A DNA stretch of 58,132 nucleotides from Oscillospiraceae bacterium (GCA_015067795.1 SVLU01000011.1:1-58132), one strand, 5' to 3'. Positions 7,250 to 17,060 are shown, counted from the stretch's first letter. The notes: a model not told the origin generated them from the letters alone. Program-made: numbers and translations.

Positions 7250-8967
7250 TGAGCTATTTAGAACAGTACAAAAGATGGATGACCTGCGGTGTTCTCACAG
7301 AAGCTGAGCTTGCAGAGCTTGCAGCCATCGAAAACGACCCAAAGGAAATTGAAAGCCGTTTCTATGCCCAGCTTGAGTTTGGCACAGCCGGTCTCAGAGG
7401 TACAATGGGCATGGGTACAAACCGCATGAACGTCTATGTTGTAAAGCACTCCACACAGGCTTTTGCGGAAGTTATTCTTGAAGAAGGTCCCGAAGCCGCA
7501 GAAAAGGGCATCGCAGTTGCTTATGACTGCCGTAACGGCGGCACAGAATTTGCAAGAGAAGCAGCCTGCGTTATGGCAGCTAACGGCATCAAGGTTCGCC
7601 TCTTTGAATCCCTCCGTCCTACTCCTGAGCTGAGCTTCGCTGTAAGACATTACGGCTGTATTGCCGGCATCAACGTAACCGCAAGCCACAATCCTAAGGA
7701 ATATAATGGCTACAAGGTATATTGGTCCGACGGTGCCCAGCTTCCTCCTAAGCACGCTTCTGAAATCGCTGAAAAGATGGTAAAGAACGATGTGTTCGAC
7801 TCCGTTAAGACAATGGATTACGATGAAGCAATCGCAAAGGGACTCATCACCATTATCGGTGAAGAAACCGACGAAGCTTTCCTGGCAAATGTAATGGCAC
7901 AGGTAAACGATCCTGAAACTATCGCTAAGGTAGCTGATGACTTCAAAATGGTATTCACACCATTCCACGGCACAGGTCACAAGCTCATTCCTGAAGCTCT
8001 TACCCGTCTCGGTATCAAAAATCTCTACTGCGAACCACAGCAGATGGTAATAAGCGGTGATTTCCCAACAGTTGCTTCTCCAAACCCTGAAAACCCCGAG
8101 GGCTTCTACCTCGCAGTTGATCTGGCAAAGGAAAAGGGTGCTGACTTCATCATCGGCTCTGACCCTGACGCTGACCGTGTTGGCATCATGGTTAAAAACG
8201 ACAAGGGTGATTACGTTGTAATCTCCGGCAACCAGACTGGTGTTCTTGTTCTCGATTACCTCATCGGTGCAAAGAAGAGAGCCGGCACAATGCCTGCAAA
8301 TCCTGTTGCTCTCAAGACCATCGTTACAACTGAAATGGCTCGCAAGGTAGCTGAGGTCAACGGTCTCCAGTGCTACAGCACCTTCACAGGCTTCAAGTTC
8401 ATCTCCGAAAAGAAGAACGCTCTCGAAGCTTCCGGCGAAGGCAATGTTATCTTCTCCTATGAAGAATCCTACGGCTATATGTTCGGTGACTACGTCCGTG
8501 ATAAGGACGCTGTTACAGCAGCCCTTATCATCACCGAAATGGCAGCCTGGTATTACAGCCAGGGCAAGACTCTGTACGACGCACTCATGGAGCTTTACGA
8601 AAAGTATGGCTGGTACGGCGAACGTACAATGAACCTTGTTATGCCGGGTCTTGACGGTCTCAGCCGCATGAAGGCTCTTATGATCGGTCTCCGTGAAAAT
8701 TCTCCTGCTGAGATCGGCACAACCAAGGTGGTTGCAGTTTGCGACTATCTGGACGGTACAAGAAAGACCGCTGAAGGCACAGAAAAGATGGAACTCTCCG
8801 GCTCCAATGTTCTCAGCTTCGAGCTTGAGGACGGCACAACTATCTTAGTCCGTCCATCCGGCACAGAGCCTAAGGTCAAGGTTTATATACTTGCCAAGGG
8901 TGAAAGCAAGGCAGACTGCGATGCTAAGGTTGCAATGTACGCTGCCTGGGCTGATGGTCTTAAGTAA
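7249..8967 (+). CDS. Phosphoglucomutase / phosphomannomutase family (alpha-D-phosphohexomutase)
   Basis: A 572-residue enzyme that interconverts glucose 1-phosphate and glucose 6-phosphate. The catalytic phosphoserine is Ser146 in TASHNPKEYNGYK, the metal loop is DPDADRVG near residue 304, the sugar loop is SYEESYGYM, and the phosphate loop near the C-terminus is RPSGTEPKVK. Length and motifs fit the PgcA-type enzymes of Firmicutes. It would supply glucose 1-phosphate to, or drain it from, the glycogen operon at 24.5-34.7 kb. A terminator follows directly. Confidence 0.93.
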   Translation: MSYLEQYKRWMTCGVLTEAELAELAAIENDPKEIESRFYAQLEFGTAGLRGTMGMGTNRMNVYVVKHSTQAFAEVILEEGPEAAEKGIAVAYDCRNGGTEFAREAACVMAANGIKVRLFESLRPTPELSFAVRHYGCIAGINVTASHNPKEYNGYKVYWSDGAQLPPKHASEIAEKMVKNDVFDSVKTMDYDEAIAKGLITIIGEETDEAFLANVMAQVNDPETIAKVADDFKMVFTPFHGTGHKLIPEALTRLGIKNLYCEPQQMVISGDFPTVASPNPENPEGFYLAVDLAKEKGADFIIGSDPDADRVGIMVKNDKGDYVVISGNQTGVLVLDYLIGAKKRAGTMPANPVALKTIVTTEMARKVAEVNGLQCYSTFTGFKFISEKKNALEASGEGNVIFSYEESYGYMFGDYVRDKDAVTAALIITEMAAWYYSQGKTLYDALMELYEKYGWYGERTMNLVMPGLDGLSRMKALMIGLRENSPAEIGTTKVVAVCDYLDGTRKTAEGTEKMELSGSNVLSFELEDGTTILVRPSGTEPKVKVYILAKGESKADCDAKVAMYAAWADGLK

Positions 8968-8981
8968 GTTAATATAATAAC

Positions 8982-9013
8982 GAAAGCCGTCGGTTTGACA
9001 CCGGCGGCTTTTA
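8982..9013 (+). terminator. Intrinsic terminator of the phosphoglucomutase operon
   Basis: GAAAGCCGTCGG (8982-8993) pairs with CCGGCGGCTTTT (9001-9012) with one G-U pair, followed by T-rich sequence. Confidence 0.8.
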
Positions 9014-9044
9014 TACAGGCAAAAAGCATAGGCTTAGATTTTTC

Positions 9045-9067
9045 GGGCGGCAGATTGCCGCCCCTAC
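9045..9067 (-). repeat. REP-like palindrome, family C
   Basis: On the minus strand: GTAG, then GGGCGGCA and TGCCGCCC 3 nt apart. It has the same layout (5' GTAG plus GC-rich hairpin) as the family A units but a different stem sequence. Confidence 0.75.
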
Positions 9068-9092
9068 GGTCAGAATGGTCACCTCTCATAAC

Positions 9093-9129
9093 AAAAAGCA
9101 TTGCAGAAATCAAATCTGCAATGCTTTTT
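9093..9129. terminator. Bidirectional terminator between convergent genes
   Basis: A 15-bp perfect stem: AAAAAGCATTGCAGA (9093-9107) with its complement at 9115-9129, 7-nt loop. A-tract and T-tract on the two sides allow it to work both ways. It sits 3 bp from the stop of the minus-strand gene ending at 9133. Confidence 0.85.
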
Positions 9130-9132
9130 ACA

Positions 9133-9531
9133 TTATGTTTTCTTTACAAACCGCTCGCCGCACTTGGGACAGGTTATCTGAATTTTGCCTTTGCCCTTTG
9201 GTACCCTGAGTCTGTTTTTACAGGCAGGACACTTGAAAAATGCGTGTGTCTTGCTGCTCTTAATTCTGCGGATAAAGCCTGTGATCTTCGTTCTTACAGG
9301 CCACCAGTATCGCAAAAACCTGTCGTTTTCCTTTCTCCGCTTATAAACATTGCGGGAAAGCATACGAAACAGTGCATAGATCAAAAACAGATATGAAAGA
9401 ACTCTCAATACCCACCATCCAAAAATGGCAGCCAGCAGAGCCAGAATAACAGCCGCTATGAGACAAGCCATATAGAGCTGATCCGGTCCGTATCGACCTA
9501 TCATAAAATTCCTAAGCCAATTCCTTATCAT
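9133..9531 (-). CDS. Membrane protein with C-terminal zinc ribbon
   Basis: A 132-residue protein I do not recognise by name. Residues about 20-60 form one or two membrane spans (MACLIAAVILALLAAIFGWW and a following hydrophobic stretch). A basic stretch follows, and the C-terminus is a zinc ribbon: FKCPACKNRLRVP then ITCPKCGERF, giving two CxxC knuckles about 20 residues apart. The knuckles probably face the cytoplasm because of the basic flank (positive-inside rule). ATG at 9531 lies after GAGGA. It is 114 bp downstream of the kinase gene on the same strand and could be its own unit or the end of the recJ train. Confidence 0.7.
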   Translation of the reverse strand: MIRNWLRNFMIGRYGPDQLYMACLIAAVILALLAAIFGWWVLRVLSYLFLIYALFRMLSRNVYKRRKENDRFLRYWWPVRTKITGFIRRIKSSKTHAFFKCPACKNRLRVPKGKGKIQITCPKCGERFVKKT

Positions 9532-9645
9532 AGGACATTCCTCTTTGAATAAATGCTGTTTTGCCGACAGTTGTCAACGGTACTATTTTAACACAAAATC
9601 CTGTCTATGCTTAAAGTACATAAAAATTTTACAATACTGTAACCC

Positions 9646-10551
9646 TTAGTAAACGTATTCACTGCCGCCGATAAATTCTCTGAGCAGAGAGCTTGAGCTG
9701 ATAAGCTCATCACTAACATCAGGGAAACGACTCAACTGAGTCCAGACCTCATGCATTTCGGGGATGCTCTCAATAAGCGGCATTGCGTACTTTCTGAGGG
9801 CGGCTGGTTCATAGGGAAGAAACGTATCAATTTCCATATCAGCCTTGCCTCTGTTTGGTTCAATATAAAGCCGCTCACCCTCTAAAACATTCTTCCAGAG
9901 ATACAGGGTGTACTCAGGAGAAGCGGACCTGAAATTATAATCCCGGATCATCCGGCGGATAAGACGAGTGGTTCTTGATGAATAAACATCGGTTATCTCC
10001 GAAGCCGCACTTACGAACAATTTAAATGAAAACACGCCCTCAAACTGTGTTACGGCATCATTAAGGGCATTGATCCCCTCAAATATCGCAACCTCATCCT
10101 CCCCTAATCTCAGGGGTGTTCCTTTGGTTGGGTCTCTTTTTTCCATGCCGAAATCGAAGGCAGGAACTACTACCTCCTTGCCCTCGGTAAGCTCACGGAA
10201 ATGCTGACCCATAAGCTGAAGGTCTATGCAGAATGGAGATTCCATATCCCGGCTTCCGTCTGCAGCTCTCGGTGCGGTCTCAGGGTCATAGTCCAGGAAA
10301 TAGTTATCCATGGACAGGCTTACACTTCCCAAGCCCAGCTTTTTAAGCTCATGGGTGAGCTTTATGGCTGTTGTGGTCTTGCCTGAGCCTGACGGCCCCG
10401 CAAGAAGAACTATCGGTCTTTTATGGCGAATGGCGTGTATACGCTGTGCCGCCTCTCTTATCTGACTTTCGTATCTGCTTTCACACCTTATAACGTAGCC
10501 TGCCGTGTCATTTTCAAGCTCAGTCAGTATCTTTTCTATTCCAAATTCCAT
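9646..10551 (-). CDS. Uridine kinase-like P-loop kinase (phosphoribulokinase/uridine kinase family)
   Basis: A 301-residue nucleotide-binding kinase. The Walker A motif LLAGPSGSGKTTTA lies near residue 50, followed by SLSMDNYFLDYDPE, typical of the uridine kinase/PRK superfamily in which the Asp-Asn-Tyr-Phe motif binds substrate. Many Clostridia carry such a 'nucleoside kinase' of unclear substrate, often fused to a TGS domain; this one has no such extension. I chose the ATG at 10551 (MEFGIEKIL); an earlier ATG at 10608 lies deep inside hemZ. Even so, the gene overlaps the end of hemZ by 32 bp, which implies coupled translation. Confidence 0.8.
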   Translation of the reverse strand: MEFGIEKILTELENDTAGYVIRCESRYESQIREAAQRIHAIRHKRPIVLLAGPSGSGKTTTAIKLTHELKKLGLGSVSLSMDNYFLDYDPETAPRAADGSRDMESPFCIDLQLMGQHFRELTEGKEVVVPAFDFGMEKRDPTKGTPLRLGEDEVAIFEGINALNDAVTQFEGVFSFKLFVSAASEITDVYSSRTTRLIRRMIRDYNFRSASPEYTLYLWKNVLEGERLYIEPNRGKADMEIDTFLPYEPAALRKYAMPLIESIPEMHEVWTQLSRFPDVSDELISSSSLLREFIGGSEYVY

Positions 10552-12040
10552 TATAAAGCAGAACCTCGTTTTTATAAAACTCGCTGATATATCCCTTTGC
10601 GGAAACAACTTTCTCTATACTGTCAATATATTCGTATGGATACTTGGCGTTGAATATCCTTTCAATTTTTCCTGTGTGGGGAGCCACTAACTTTGTGGAA
10701 GCACCGCCGCCCATAGCTACGATGGTGCAAAGCTCCTCCATAATTGCGATATTATAGAAGCTGTCTGCACCTTCCTTGCTCCATCCGATGTTTTCAAAGC
10801 CCCCTGACATGAACTTCTGACGGTACAGATAATATGGCATATAGCCTCCTGCCATCAGCTTTTCCATTGCATAGTTCAGCATCTCACCAACAGCTTTTTC
10901 ATCGGGGATAGGTGTCCCCTCAAGGGTTATTCTTGTACCCTTTTTCAGAGAAAGGGTATGTATTGTGATATTTTCCGGGTCAAGCTCAAAAAGGGCATCA
11001 AGAGTCGCCTTAAAACCCTCAACCGTATCAGTAGGAAGTCCGGCAATAAGGTCCATGTTGATAACGTCAAAGCCAACACTTCTGGTTAAGGCATAGGCAT
11101 CAAGAACAGCCTGACTTGTATGTCTGCGTCCGATGGCTTCCAGAACGGTATCGGACATGGTTTGAGGATTGATGCTTATTCTTGTAACGCCTCTGTCCTT
11201 CATAACACGGAGCTTTGCCTCGTTAATTGTATCGGGTCTGCCTGCTTCAACGCAGAATTCCTCCATGTTTTTAAGGTCAAAGTTCTCATAAAGGCTGTCA
11301 ATGACCCTTGCAAGCTGAACATCATTGAGAGTTGTTGGTGTACCGCCGCCGATGTATACGGAGCGGACATTCAATTCAAGCTCTTTAACGATTTTGCCGG
11401 TTTCCGTAATTTCCCGCTCAAGAGCGGTAAGGAAGGGCTCGATCAGCTTCATGGACTTTTCTGTACTGTGGCTTACGAAGCTGCAGTAGGCACAACGAGT
11501 CGGGCAGAAGGGAATGCCCACATAGAGAGCGATGTCATTATAATCAAGGCTCTTTTTCAGCTCCATGCCTTTTATTGCCGCTTCCATGCAGAGCTTTACA
11601 CGCTCAGGGTAAACTCCGTATTCCTTTCTCAGGGCGAGACGTACTTTACCCGCGGTCATGCCCTTTTCCATCATATTTGCGGCAAGCTTTGCAGGGCGGA
11701 TGCCTGTAAGAGAGCCCCAAACAGGATGGATACCTGTTATCTTTACTGCGGCTTTGTAAAAAGACTGCTTCACGATTTTCTGCAGAAGTCTTTCGGTTTC
11801 GTATTTGTCCTCAAGCTTTTCCACGGAAACTCTTGCATTGCCCCTTGCGGTTACACCGTTTACGGTAAGAACCGTGGTTGCAGAGGCAAACTTTCCGGTA
11901 TAGCCAAGCTTTACCGTACCATAGTTTTCGTTTTCACCTTGAGCTTCCTCTGTAAAATCGGGACGCTCCGCAGGAAACATGGTGAGAAGCATTTGCTCCA
12001 CCGCATATTTATATTCATGTCCTTTTAAATAAAGCTTCAT
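10520..12040 (-). CDS. hemZ: Coproporphyrinogen dehydrogenase HemZ (oxygen-independent, radical SAM)
   Basis: A 506-residue radical SAM enzyme. The [4Fe-4S] motif is C179xxxC183xxC186 (FCPTRCAYC), preceded by an N-terminal extension of about 170 residues characteristic of HemZ rather than HemN/HemW. The GGGTPT motif follows. Family members are named for coproporphyrinogen III oxidation, but in Clostridia that lack heme synthesis the true role is uncertain. It overlaps the upstream hydrolase gene by 4 bp (ATGA) and the downstream kinase gene by 32 bp, so it sits in the middle of a tightly packed minus-strand operon. Confidence 0.88.
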   Translation of the reverse strand: MKLYLKGHEYKYAVEQMLLTMFPAERPDFTEEAQGENENYGTVKLGYTGKFASATTVLTVNGVTARGNARVSVEKLEDKYETERLLQKIVKQSFYKAAVKITGIHPVWGSLTGIRPAKLAANMMEKGMTAGKVRLALRKEYGVYPERVKLCMEAAIKGMELKKSLDYNDIALYVGIPFCPTRCAYCSFVSHSTEKSMKLIEPFLTALEREITETGKIVKELELNVRSVYIGGGTPTTLNDVQLARVIDSLYENFDLKNMEEFCVEAGRPDTINEAKLRVMKDRGVTRISINPQTMSDTVLEAIGRRHTSQAVLDAYALTRSVGFDVINMDLIAGLPTDTVEGFKATLDALFELDPENITIHTLSLKKGTRITLEGTPIPDEKAVGEMLNYAMEKLMAGGYMPYYLYRQKFMSGGFENIGWSKEGADSFYNIAIMEELCTIVAMGGGASTKLVAPHTGKIERIFNAKYPYEYIDSIEKVVSAKGYISEFYKNEVLLYNGIWNRKDTD

Positions 12041-12648
12041 TTTTCTCCGTTTGCATACCTGACGTATGGGTTAAATTTCTTTTCTCTGTCAAGGGTGGTG
12101 TATTCACCGTGACCCGGATAGACCTCGTAATCTTTGGTAATTCGTGAAAGACGCTTAAGGGATTTAAGTATCTGCTTTGTATCTCCCCCGGGGAGGTCAG
12201 TCCTGCCGCAGCTGTCCCTGAACAGGGTATCTCCGCAGAACATGGCATCGCCGCACATAAGTGTTACCGAGCCCAGAGAGTGTCCCGGAGTTTCAATAAC
12301 CAGTATGCCCAGCTCGCCCACCTTGATAACGTCACCCTCCTTATAAAATTCAGGATGACTGCCCTGATATCTGTACGGGTCGTACTTTCCGCTGTTGTCG
12401 TACTCCTCCTCGTGCATCCATACAGGAATATCAAGCTCCTCTGCTATTGTCTCTGCCGCACCTGTATGGTCGAAATGAGCATGGGTCAGCATTATCGCAA
12501 CAGGGCGGAGATTGTTGGACTCAATGTAGTCTAAAATTGTGTTCGATTCATCACCCGGATCGATGATCGCACAGTTCAGGGTCTTTTCATCGGTAACAAT
12601 ATAGCAATTTGTTTCAAGATTTCCCACTTCAATACCTTTTATAAGCAT
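12037..12648 (-). CDS. Metallo-beta-lactamase-fold hydrolase, glyoxalase II-like (YqgX group)
   Basis: A 203-residue hydrolase. The zinc motif THAHFDH is near residue 57; further ligands are H in ETPGHSLGS, D in FCGDTLFRDSCGR and H in VYPGHGEYT. The short length and DPGDE opening fit the YqgX/glyoxalase II-like branch, whose bacterial members hydrolyse thioesters or have unknown substrates. It overlaps hemZ by 4 bp and follows dtd by 12 bp; this dtd-MBL-hemZ order is frequent in Clostridia. ATG at 12648 lies after GGGAGCG. Confidence 0.88.
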   Translation of the reverse strand: MLIKGIEVGNLETNCYIVTDEKTLNCAIIDPGDESNTILDYIESNNLRPVAIMLTHAHFDHTGAAETIAEELDIPVWMHEEEYDNSGKYDPYRYQGSHPEFYKEGDVIKVGELGILVIETPGHSLGSVTLMCGDAMFCGDTLFRDSCGRTDLPGGDTKQILKSLKRLSRITKDYEVYPGHGEYTTLDREKKFNPYVRYANGEK

Positions 12649-12660
12649 AGTGCACGCTCC

Positions 12661-13104
12661 CTATAAAACATCAGTATCAAGAATAATTGTAACAGGTCCG
12701 TCGTTTATGCTTTCGACCATCATTTCCGCACCAAATTCACCGTGTTCAACCTTGAAGCCACGGTCAGCACAGAGCTTCATAACCGCCTCGTAAAGAGGAA
12801 TAGCGGTATCGGGTCTTGCGGCATAGGAGAAGCCCGGACGACGGCTCTTGCAGTCGGCATAGAGAGTGAACTGAGAAACAATAAGAAGCTCACCGCCTGC
12901 CGCCTCAAGATTGAGATTCATCTTGCCTGCATCGTCCTCGAATACCCTCAGACCGCAGATCTTGTCAGCGATCTTCTCAGCCTGTGCCATAGTGTCATCT
13001 CTGGAAACGCCCAAAAGCACCAAAAAGCCCTTTCCTATTTTTCCCACTGTTTCGCCGTTTATCCTGACGGAAGCGGAGCTTACCCTTGTTACAACTGCTC
13101 TCAT
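12661..13104 (-). CDS. dtd: D-aminoacyl-tRNA deacylase
   Basis: A 147-residue enzyme that hydrolyses D-aminoacyl-tRNAs and Gly-tRNA(Ala), a proofreading step after aminoacylation. The two family motifs are present: SQFTLYAD near residue 78 and the Gly-cisPro NDGPVTIILDT near the C-terminus. The opening MRAVVTRVSSASV is typical. ATG at 13104 follows AAAGGAC. It lies 66 bp downstream of relA, an arrangement (relA-dtd) conserved in many Firmicutes. Confidence 0.95.
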   Translation of the reverse strand: MRAVVTRVSSASVRINGETVGKIGKGFLVLLGVSRDDTMAQAEKIADKICGLRVFEDDAGKMNLNLEAAGGELLIVSQFTLYADCKSRRPGFSYAARPDTAIPLYEAVMKLCADRGFKVEHGEFGAEMMVESINDGPVTIILDTDVL

Positions 13105-13170
13105 AGTATTCTGTCCTTTCTTTATGACCTCTGATTTCCCGATATAATTAAAAACGATCGATCATCAGCT

Positions 13171-15363
13171 TTAATCGCCCGATCTGATAATCTCCTTAAC
13201 GCCCGAGATACCGCTGAGCTTGGAAATTGCCGTCATAACCTCGTCTCTGCTCTTGACCTCAAGCGTAATATGCACTTTACCCATATCGTTGCCAATATCT
13301 CTGGCATTGATGCCCACAAGCTTCATTTTCAGGAGATTGAGTGCCGTTGCAATATCCATAACAAGACCGCCGCGGTCACTTGCAATTATAATAATGGATG
13401 TCTGATACCGCTCGTCTGCGGTATTTCCCCAGGAGACATTTACCCATCTCGACGCTTCCTCTGGATCGGCAAGTGCCTTCTGACAGTTCACGCAGTCCTG
13501 CCTGTGAACGCTTACACCGTTGCCCCTTGTAATGAAGCCGCGTACAGGGTCACCGGGAACAGGAGTACAGCAGCGTGCAAATTTTACCAGGAAGTTATCA
13601 AGCCCCTCAACAACGATACCGTGGACGGCCTTCTGATCCTTCACGGTGGACTTTGCGGTAATGAATGCTCCATCTTCAGAGATCTTGTGGGAGCTCTTCA
13701 TCCTGTTGATCTCGTCACGAATTTTATTGGCCGCCTTATGGCTTGAAATACCGCCGTAACCGATGGCGGCACAAAGCTCATCAAAGCTCTGGAATGAAAA
13801 TCGCTTTAAAATGGCAGGAATTACCGTTTCATCGGTAACAACATTCATTGAAACACCAAGACGCTTAAGCTCGGCTTCAAGACTGCTTCTGCCGTGCATG
13901 ATATTCTCTTCCCTGCGTTCCTTCTTGAACCACTGGCGAATTTTATTTCTCGCCTCACCGCTCTTGACCATACTGAGCCAGTCACGGGTAGGGCCTTTTG
14001 CGGACTTGCTGGTGATGATTTCAACGATATCACCGTTTTCCAGGACATGACCAAAGGGTACGATCTTACCGTTTACCGTTGCTCCTGTCATACGGTTGCC
14101 AACAGCGGAATGGATGCTGTATGCGAAGTCTATCGGCGTAGAGCCTGCCGGCAGGTTTACAACGTCACCACGGGGAGTGAAAACGAATACCTCATCGGCA
14201 AACATATCAATCTTCAATGTGTGGAAGAAGTCCTGAGCATCGGCATCCTGCTGTGCTTCAAGAAGCTGACGTACCCATGCAAACTTCTCCTCGGAGTCCT
14301 GATGCCCCTGGATACCGCCCTTATACTTCCAGTGAGCGGCAATACCGAATTCCGCGGTATGGTGCATATCCCATGTTCTGATCTGGACCTCAAACGGAAT
14401 ACCCTCCGAACCGATAACGGTGGTGTGAAGGCTCTGATACATATTGGGCTTTGGTGTGCGGATATAGTCCTTAAATCTGCCGGGAAGAGGCTTGAACATC
14501 TCATGAATGTAGCCTAAAACATGGTAACATTCAGCGATATTATCCACAATAACTCTGAAAGCACAAAGGTCCAAAACCTCGGAAAACAGCTTATTCTGAC
14601 CGTACATCTTACGGTAAATGCTGTAAATATGCTTCATTCTGCCGTAAACGGTAGCTTTTACACCCACTTCATCAAGTCTGTTCTTTATGTGCAGGGTGGT
14701 TGCATCCATGAAGTCTTCGTATGACTTACCGCATTTATCTATCTCACTCTGAATTTCTTCATATCCGATAGGGTCGAGATAGAGTAAGGATATATCCTCA
14801 AGCTCCCACTTTATCTTCTGCATACCAAGGCGGTGTGCAATGGGAGCGTAAATTTCCATTGTTTCAAGGGATTTTTCCCTCTGCTTTGCCTCTGTCTGGA
14901 ACTGCATGGTTCGCATATTGTGAAGGCGGTCGGCAATTTTGATGATGATAACACGAATATCCTTTGCCATTGCCATGAGCATTTTACGCAGATTTTCCAT
15001 CTGCTCCTCTTCCTTGCTGGTGTAAACAACCTTATCCAGCTTTGTTACACCCTCAACAAGCTCCGCAACACGGTTGCCGAACTTCTTTGCAATGTCCTCA
15101 TGGGTGGCTTTTGTGTCCTCGATACAGTCATGGAGAAGAGCGGCCACAAGGGTATCCTCATCCATACCCATTTCAGCAATGATCTCAGCGGCAGCTATGG
15201 GATGAGTGATATACGGAGTGCCATCCTTGCGTGCCTGAAGGCCGTGGAGGTCACGGGCACACTCAAACGCCACCCTGATCTTATTGAGATCAACCGTGGC
15301 ATTATTCGCCTTTATTTTATTCTCTAACTCTTGATATCGAGCTTCAAGATCAAAATTTCCCAT
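13171..15363 (-). CDS. Bifunctional (p)ppGpp synthetase/hydrolase, RelA/SpoT family
   Basis: A 730-residue stringent-response enzyme. Domains in order: HD hydrolase (His78-Asp79 and Glu82-Asp83 in LLHDCIEDT), synthetase (GRMKHIYSIYRKM near 240 and EVQIRT near 320), TGS (VFTPRGDVVNLPAG near 390), a helical/zinc-finger region (RCCTPVPGDPVRGF near 590) and a C-terminal ACT domain. The intact HD box argues for a working hydrolase, as in the long Rel enzymes of Firmicutes. ATG at 15363 follows GAGGGG. It is 11 bp downstream of recJ and leads into dtd. Confidence 0.95.
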   Translation of the reverse strand: MGNFDLEARYQELENKIKANNATVDLNKIRVAFECARDLHGLQARKDGTPYITHPIAAAEIIAEMGMDEDTLVAALLHDCIEDTKATHEDIAKKFGNRVAELVEGVTKLDKVVYTSKEEEQMENLRKMLMAMAKDIRVIIIKIADRLHNMRTMQFQTEAKQREKSLETMEIYAPIAHRLGMQKIKWELEDISLLYLDPIGYEEIQSEIDKCGKSYEDFMDATTLHIKNRLDEVGVKATVYGRMKHIYSIYRKMYGQNKLFSEVLDLCAFRVIVDNIAECYHVLGYIHEMFKPLPGRFKDYIRTPKPNMYQSLHTTVIGSEGIPFEVQIRTWDMHHTAEFGIAAHWKYKGGIQGHQDSEEKFAWVRQLLEAQQDADAQDFFHTLKIDMFADEVFVFTPRGDVVNLPAGSTPIDFAYSIHSAVGNRMTGATVNGKIVPFGHVLENGDIVEIITSKSAKGPTRDWLSMVKSGEARNKIRQWFKKERREENIMHGRSSLEAELKRLGVSMNVVTDETVIPAILKRFSFQSFDELCAAIGYGGISSHKAANKIRDEINRMKSSHKISEDGAFITAKSTVKDQKAVHGIVVEGLDNFLVKFARCCTPVPGDPVRGFITRGNGVSVHRQDCVNCQKALADPEEASRWVNVSWGNTADERYQTSIIIIASDRGGLVMDIATALNLLKMKLVGINARDIGNDMGKVHITLEVKSRDEVMTAISKLSGISGVKEIIRSGD

Positions 15364-15374
15364 CTATAATCCCC

Positions 15375-17060
15375 TCATTTGGTAAAAATATCATCCAACA
15401 GAAGCTGTACTGTCCTCTTACCTCTGAATTCGTTGATTTGCGGCACAAAGGCAATGTCGATCATACCGCCGGGCTGAACACCAAGCTGGTCAACACTCCT
15501 CGAGAAGAAGATGCACTCATGATACTCGTTCCATTTTCTGATAAGGAGCTTTGTATGCTTTCCTCCTCCGAGCGGTATCACCATATGTATCTCCGCATCC
15601 CTGATGCAGAGGGTCGGCTTTGGATTTCCTGTTCCGTAGGGCTCAAGCTCACCAAGTGCCGTAACATTTTCAACTGTGAGCAGTCCCGGTTTAACGACTT
15701 CAAAGTCAATATCCAGCACCGCTTCAAAGGGTGCTTTCACCTTCTCCCTGTAAAACTCAGCGAGACTTTCCTTAAATCCATCAATATTCTGCTCCATAAC
15801 CGTAAGGCCTGCCGCCATAGCATGGCCGCCAAATCCTTCAAGCCAGCCGCTTGAGCCTTCAAGAGCATCATAAATATTAAAATTACCGTAGCTTCTGCAG
15901 GAGCCTCTGCCCTTGCCGTTTTGCAGACAGATCATAATGGCAGGCAGTCTGTAACGCTCGCTGACCTTGGAGGCAACAATACCCGCAACACCCTGATGCC
16001 AGCTTGAGGACACAAGGACAATGGGCTTGCCATCCGGAGGAGAAGCCTTCAGCATCTTCAGAGCACTGTCAAACATCTCGGTTTCCAGCTCCTGACGGCG
16101 GCGGTTAAGAGCGCAAAGCTCGGAAGCAAGTGTTTCCGCTTCCCGGGGGTCCTTTGTGAGAAGCAGTGAAGTGGCAACGGCAGTCTTAACAAGGCGGCCT
16201 GCCGCATTGAGCCTCGGCGCAATGGAGAAGCTGACCCCTGTAACGGTTATCTGCTTTTTATCAATACCTGCCGCTTCGCAGAGCTTATCAAGTCCCGGTC
16301 GAACACCACGCCGAACAAGCTCAAGACCACGCAGAATAAAGATCCTGTTTTCACCAATAACAGGCATAACATCAGCTATTGTACCCACAGCAACCAGATC
16401 TCCATACTTTTTAAGGAGTTCCTCTGTATTCTGAGCCCCATCAACGGCACAAATAAGCTTAAACGCAACACCAACGCCCGCCAGCATCTTATCCGGATAC
16501 GGGCAGTCATGACGCTTGGGATTTACAACCGCAGTATCGGGAAGAGTATCACCGCACTCATGGTGGTCGGTTATGACCATGTCAACACCAAGCTCTTTGG
16601 CAAACTGCACCTCACCAACGGCTGTTATACCGCAGTCAACGGTGACAATAAGAGTGACACCCTTTTTCGCAAGAAGCTCAACACCGTGCTTCTTTACGCC
16701 ATAGCCCTCTTCAAGTCGGTTGGGGATGTACATTTCACACTCAAGACCCTTGCTTCTGAAATATTCAGTCAGCAGACAGGTGCCTGTGATGCCGTCAACG
16801 TCATAATCACCGTATACCGCAACGTGTTCCCTGTTCTCAACGGCACGGCGGACACGCGCTGCCGCCTCGTCCATTCCCTTAAGGAGATGCGGATCGTGAA
16901 TAAGCTCAACGCTGTCCTGCCGCATAACACGGTAGACATCAGGGTCCTTTACGCCCCTTGAAGCCAGCACAACAGATACAAGAGCATTGATACCGCTCCT
17001 GCAAAGGCGGACGGCAGTGTCCCTGTTATAGCCCGAGATTTTCCAGCTTCCGTACTTCAT
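15375..17060 (-). CDS. recJ: Single-stranded-DNA-specific exonuclease RecJ
   Basis: A 561-residue 5'-3' exonuclease of the DHH superfamily acting in RecF-type repair and mismatch repair. Motif I is YGDYDVDGITG near residue 83, and the DHH motif is VITDHHECG near 160; the DHHA1 and OB regions follow, including GFGGHAMAAG near 400. I chose ATG at 17060, 8 bp after AGGAG; an upstream ATG at 17111 lacks a ribosome site. The length matches Firmicutes RecJ of about 560-580 for the shorter type. It heads the minus-strand train recJ-relA-dtd-MBL-hemZ-kinase, with the promoter presumably in the 425-bp gap before secA. Confidence 0.93.
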   Translation of the reverse strand: MKYGSWKISGYNRDTAVRLCRSGINALVSVVLASRGVKDPDVYRVMRQDSVELIHDPHLLKGMDEAAARVRRAVENREHVAVYGDYDVDGITGTCLLTEYFRSKGLECEMYIPNRLEEGYGVKKHGVELLAKKGVTLIVTVDCGITAVGEVQFAKELGVDMVITDHHECGDTLPDTAVVNPKRHDCPYPDKMLAGVGVAFKLICAVDGAQNTEELLKKYGDLVAVGTIADVMPVIGENRIFILRGLELVRRGVRPGLDKLCEAAGIDKKQITVTGVSFSIAPRLNAAGRLVKTAVATSLLLTKDPREAETLASELCALNRRRQELETEMFDSALKMLKASPPDGKPIVLVSSSWHQGVAGIVASKVSERYRLPAIMICLQNGKGRGSCRSYGNFNIYDALEGSSGWLEGFGGHAMAAGLTVMEQNIDGFKESLAEFYREKVKAPFEAVLDIDFEVVKPGLLTVENVTALGELEPYGTGNPKPTLCIRDAEIHMVIPLGGGKHTKLLIRKWNEYHECIFFSRSVDQLGVQPGGMIDIAFVPQINEFRGKRTVQLLLDDIFTK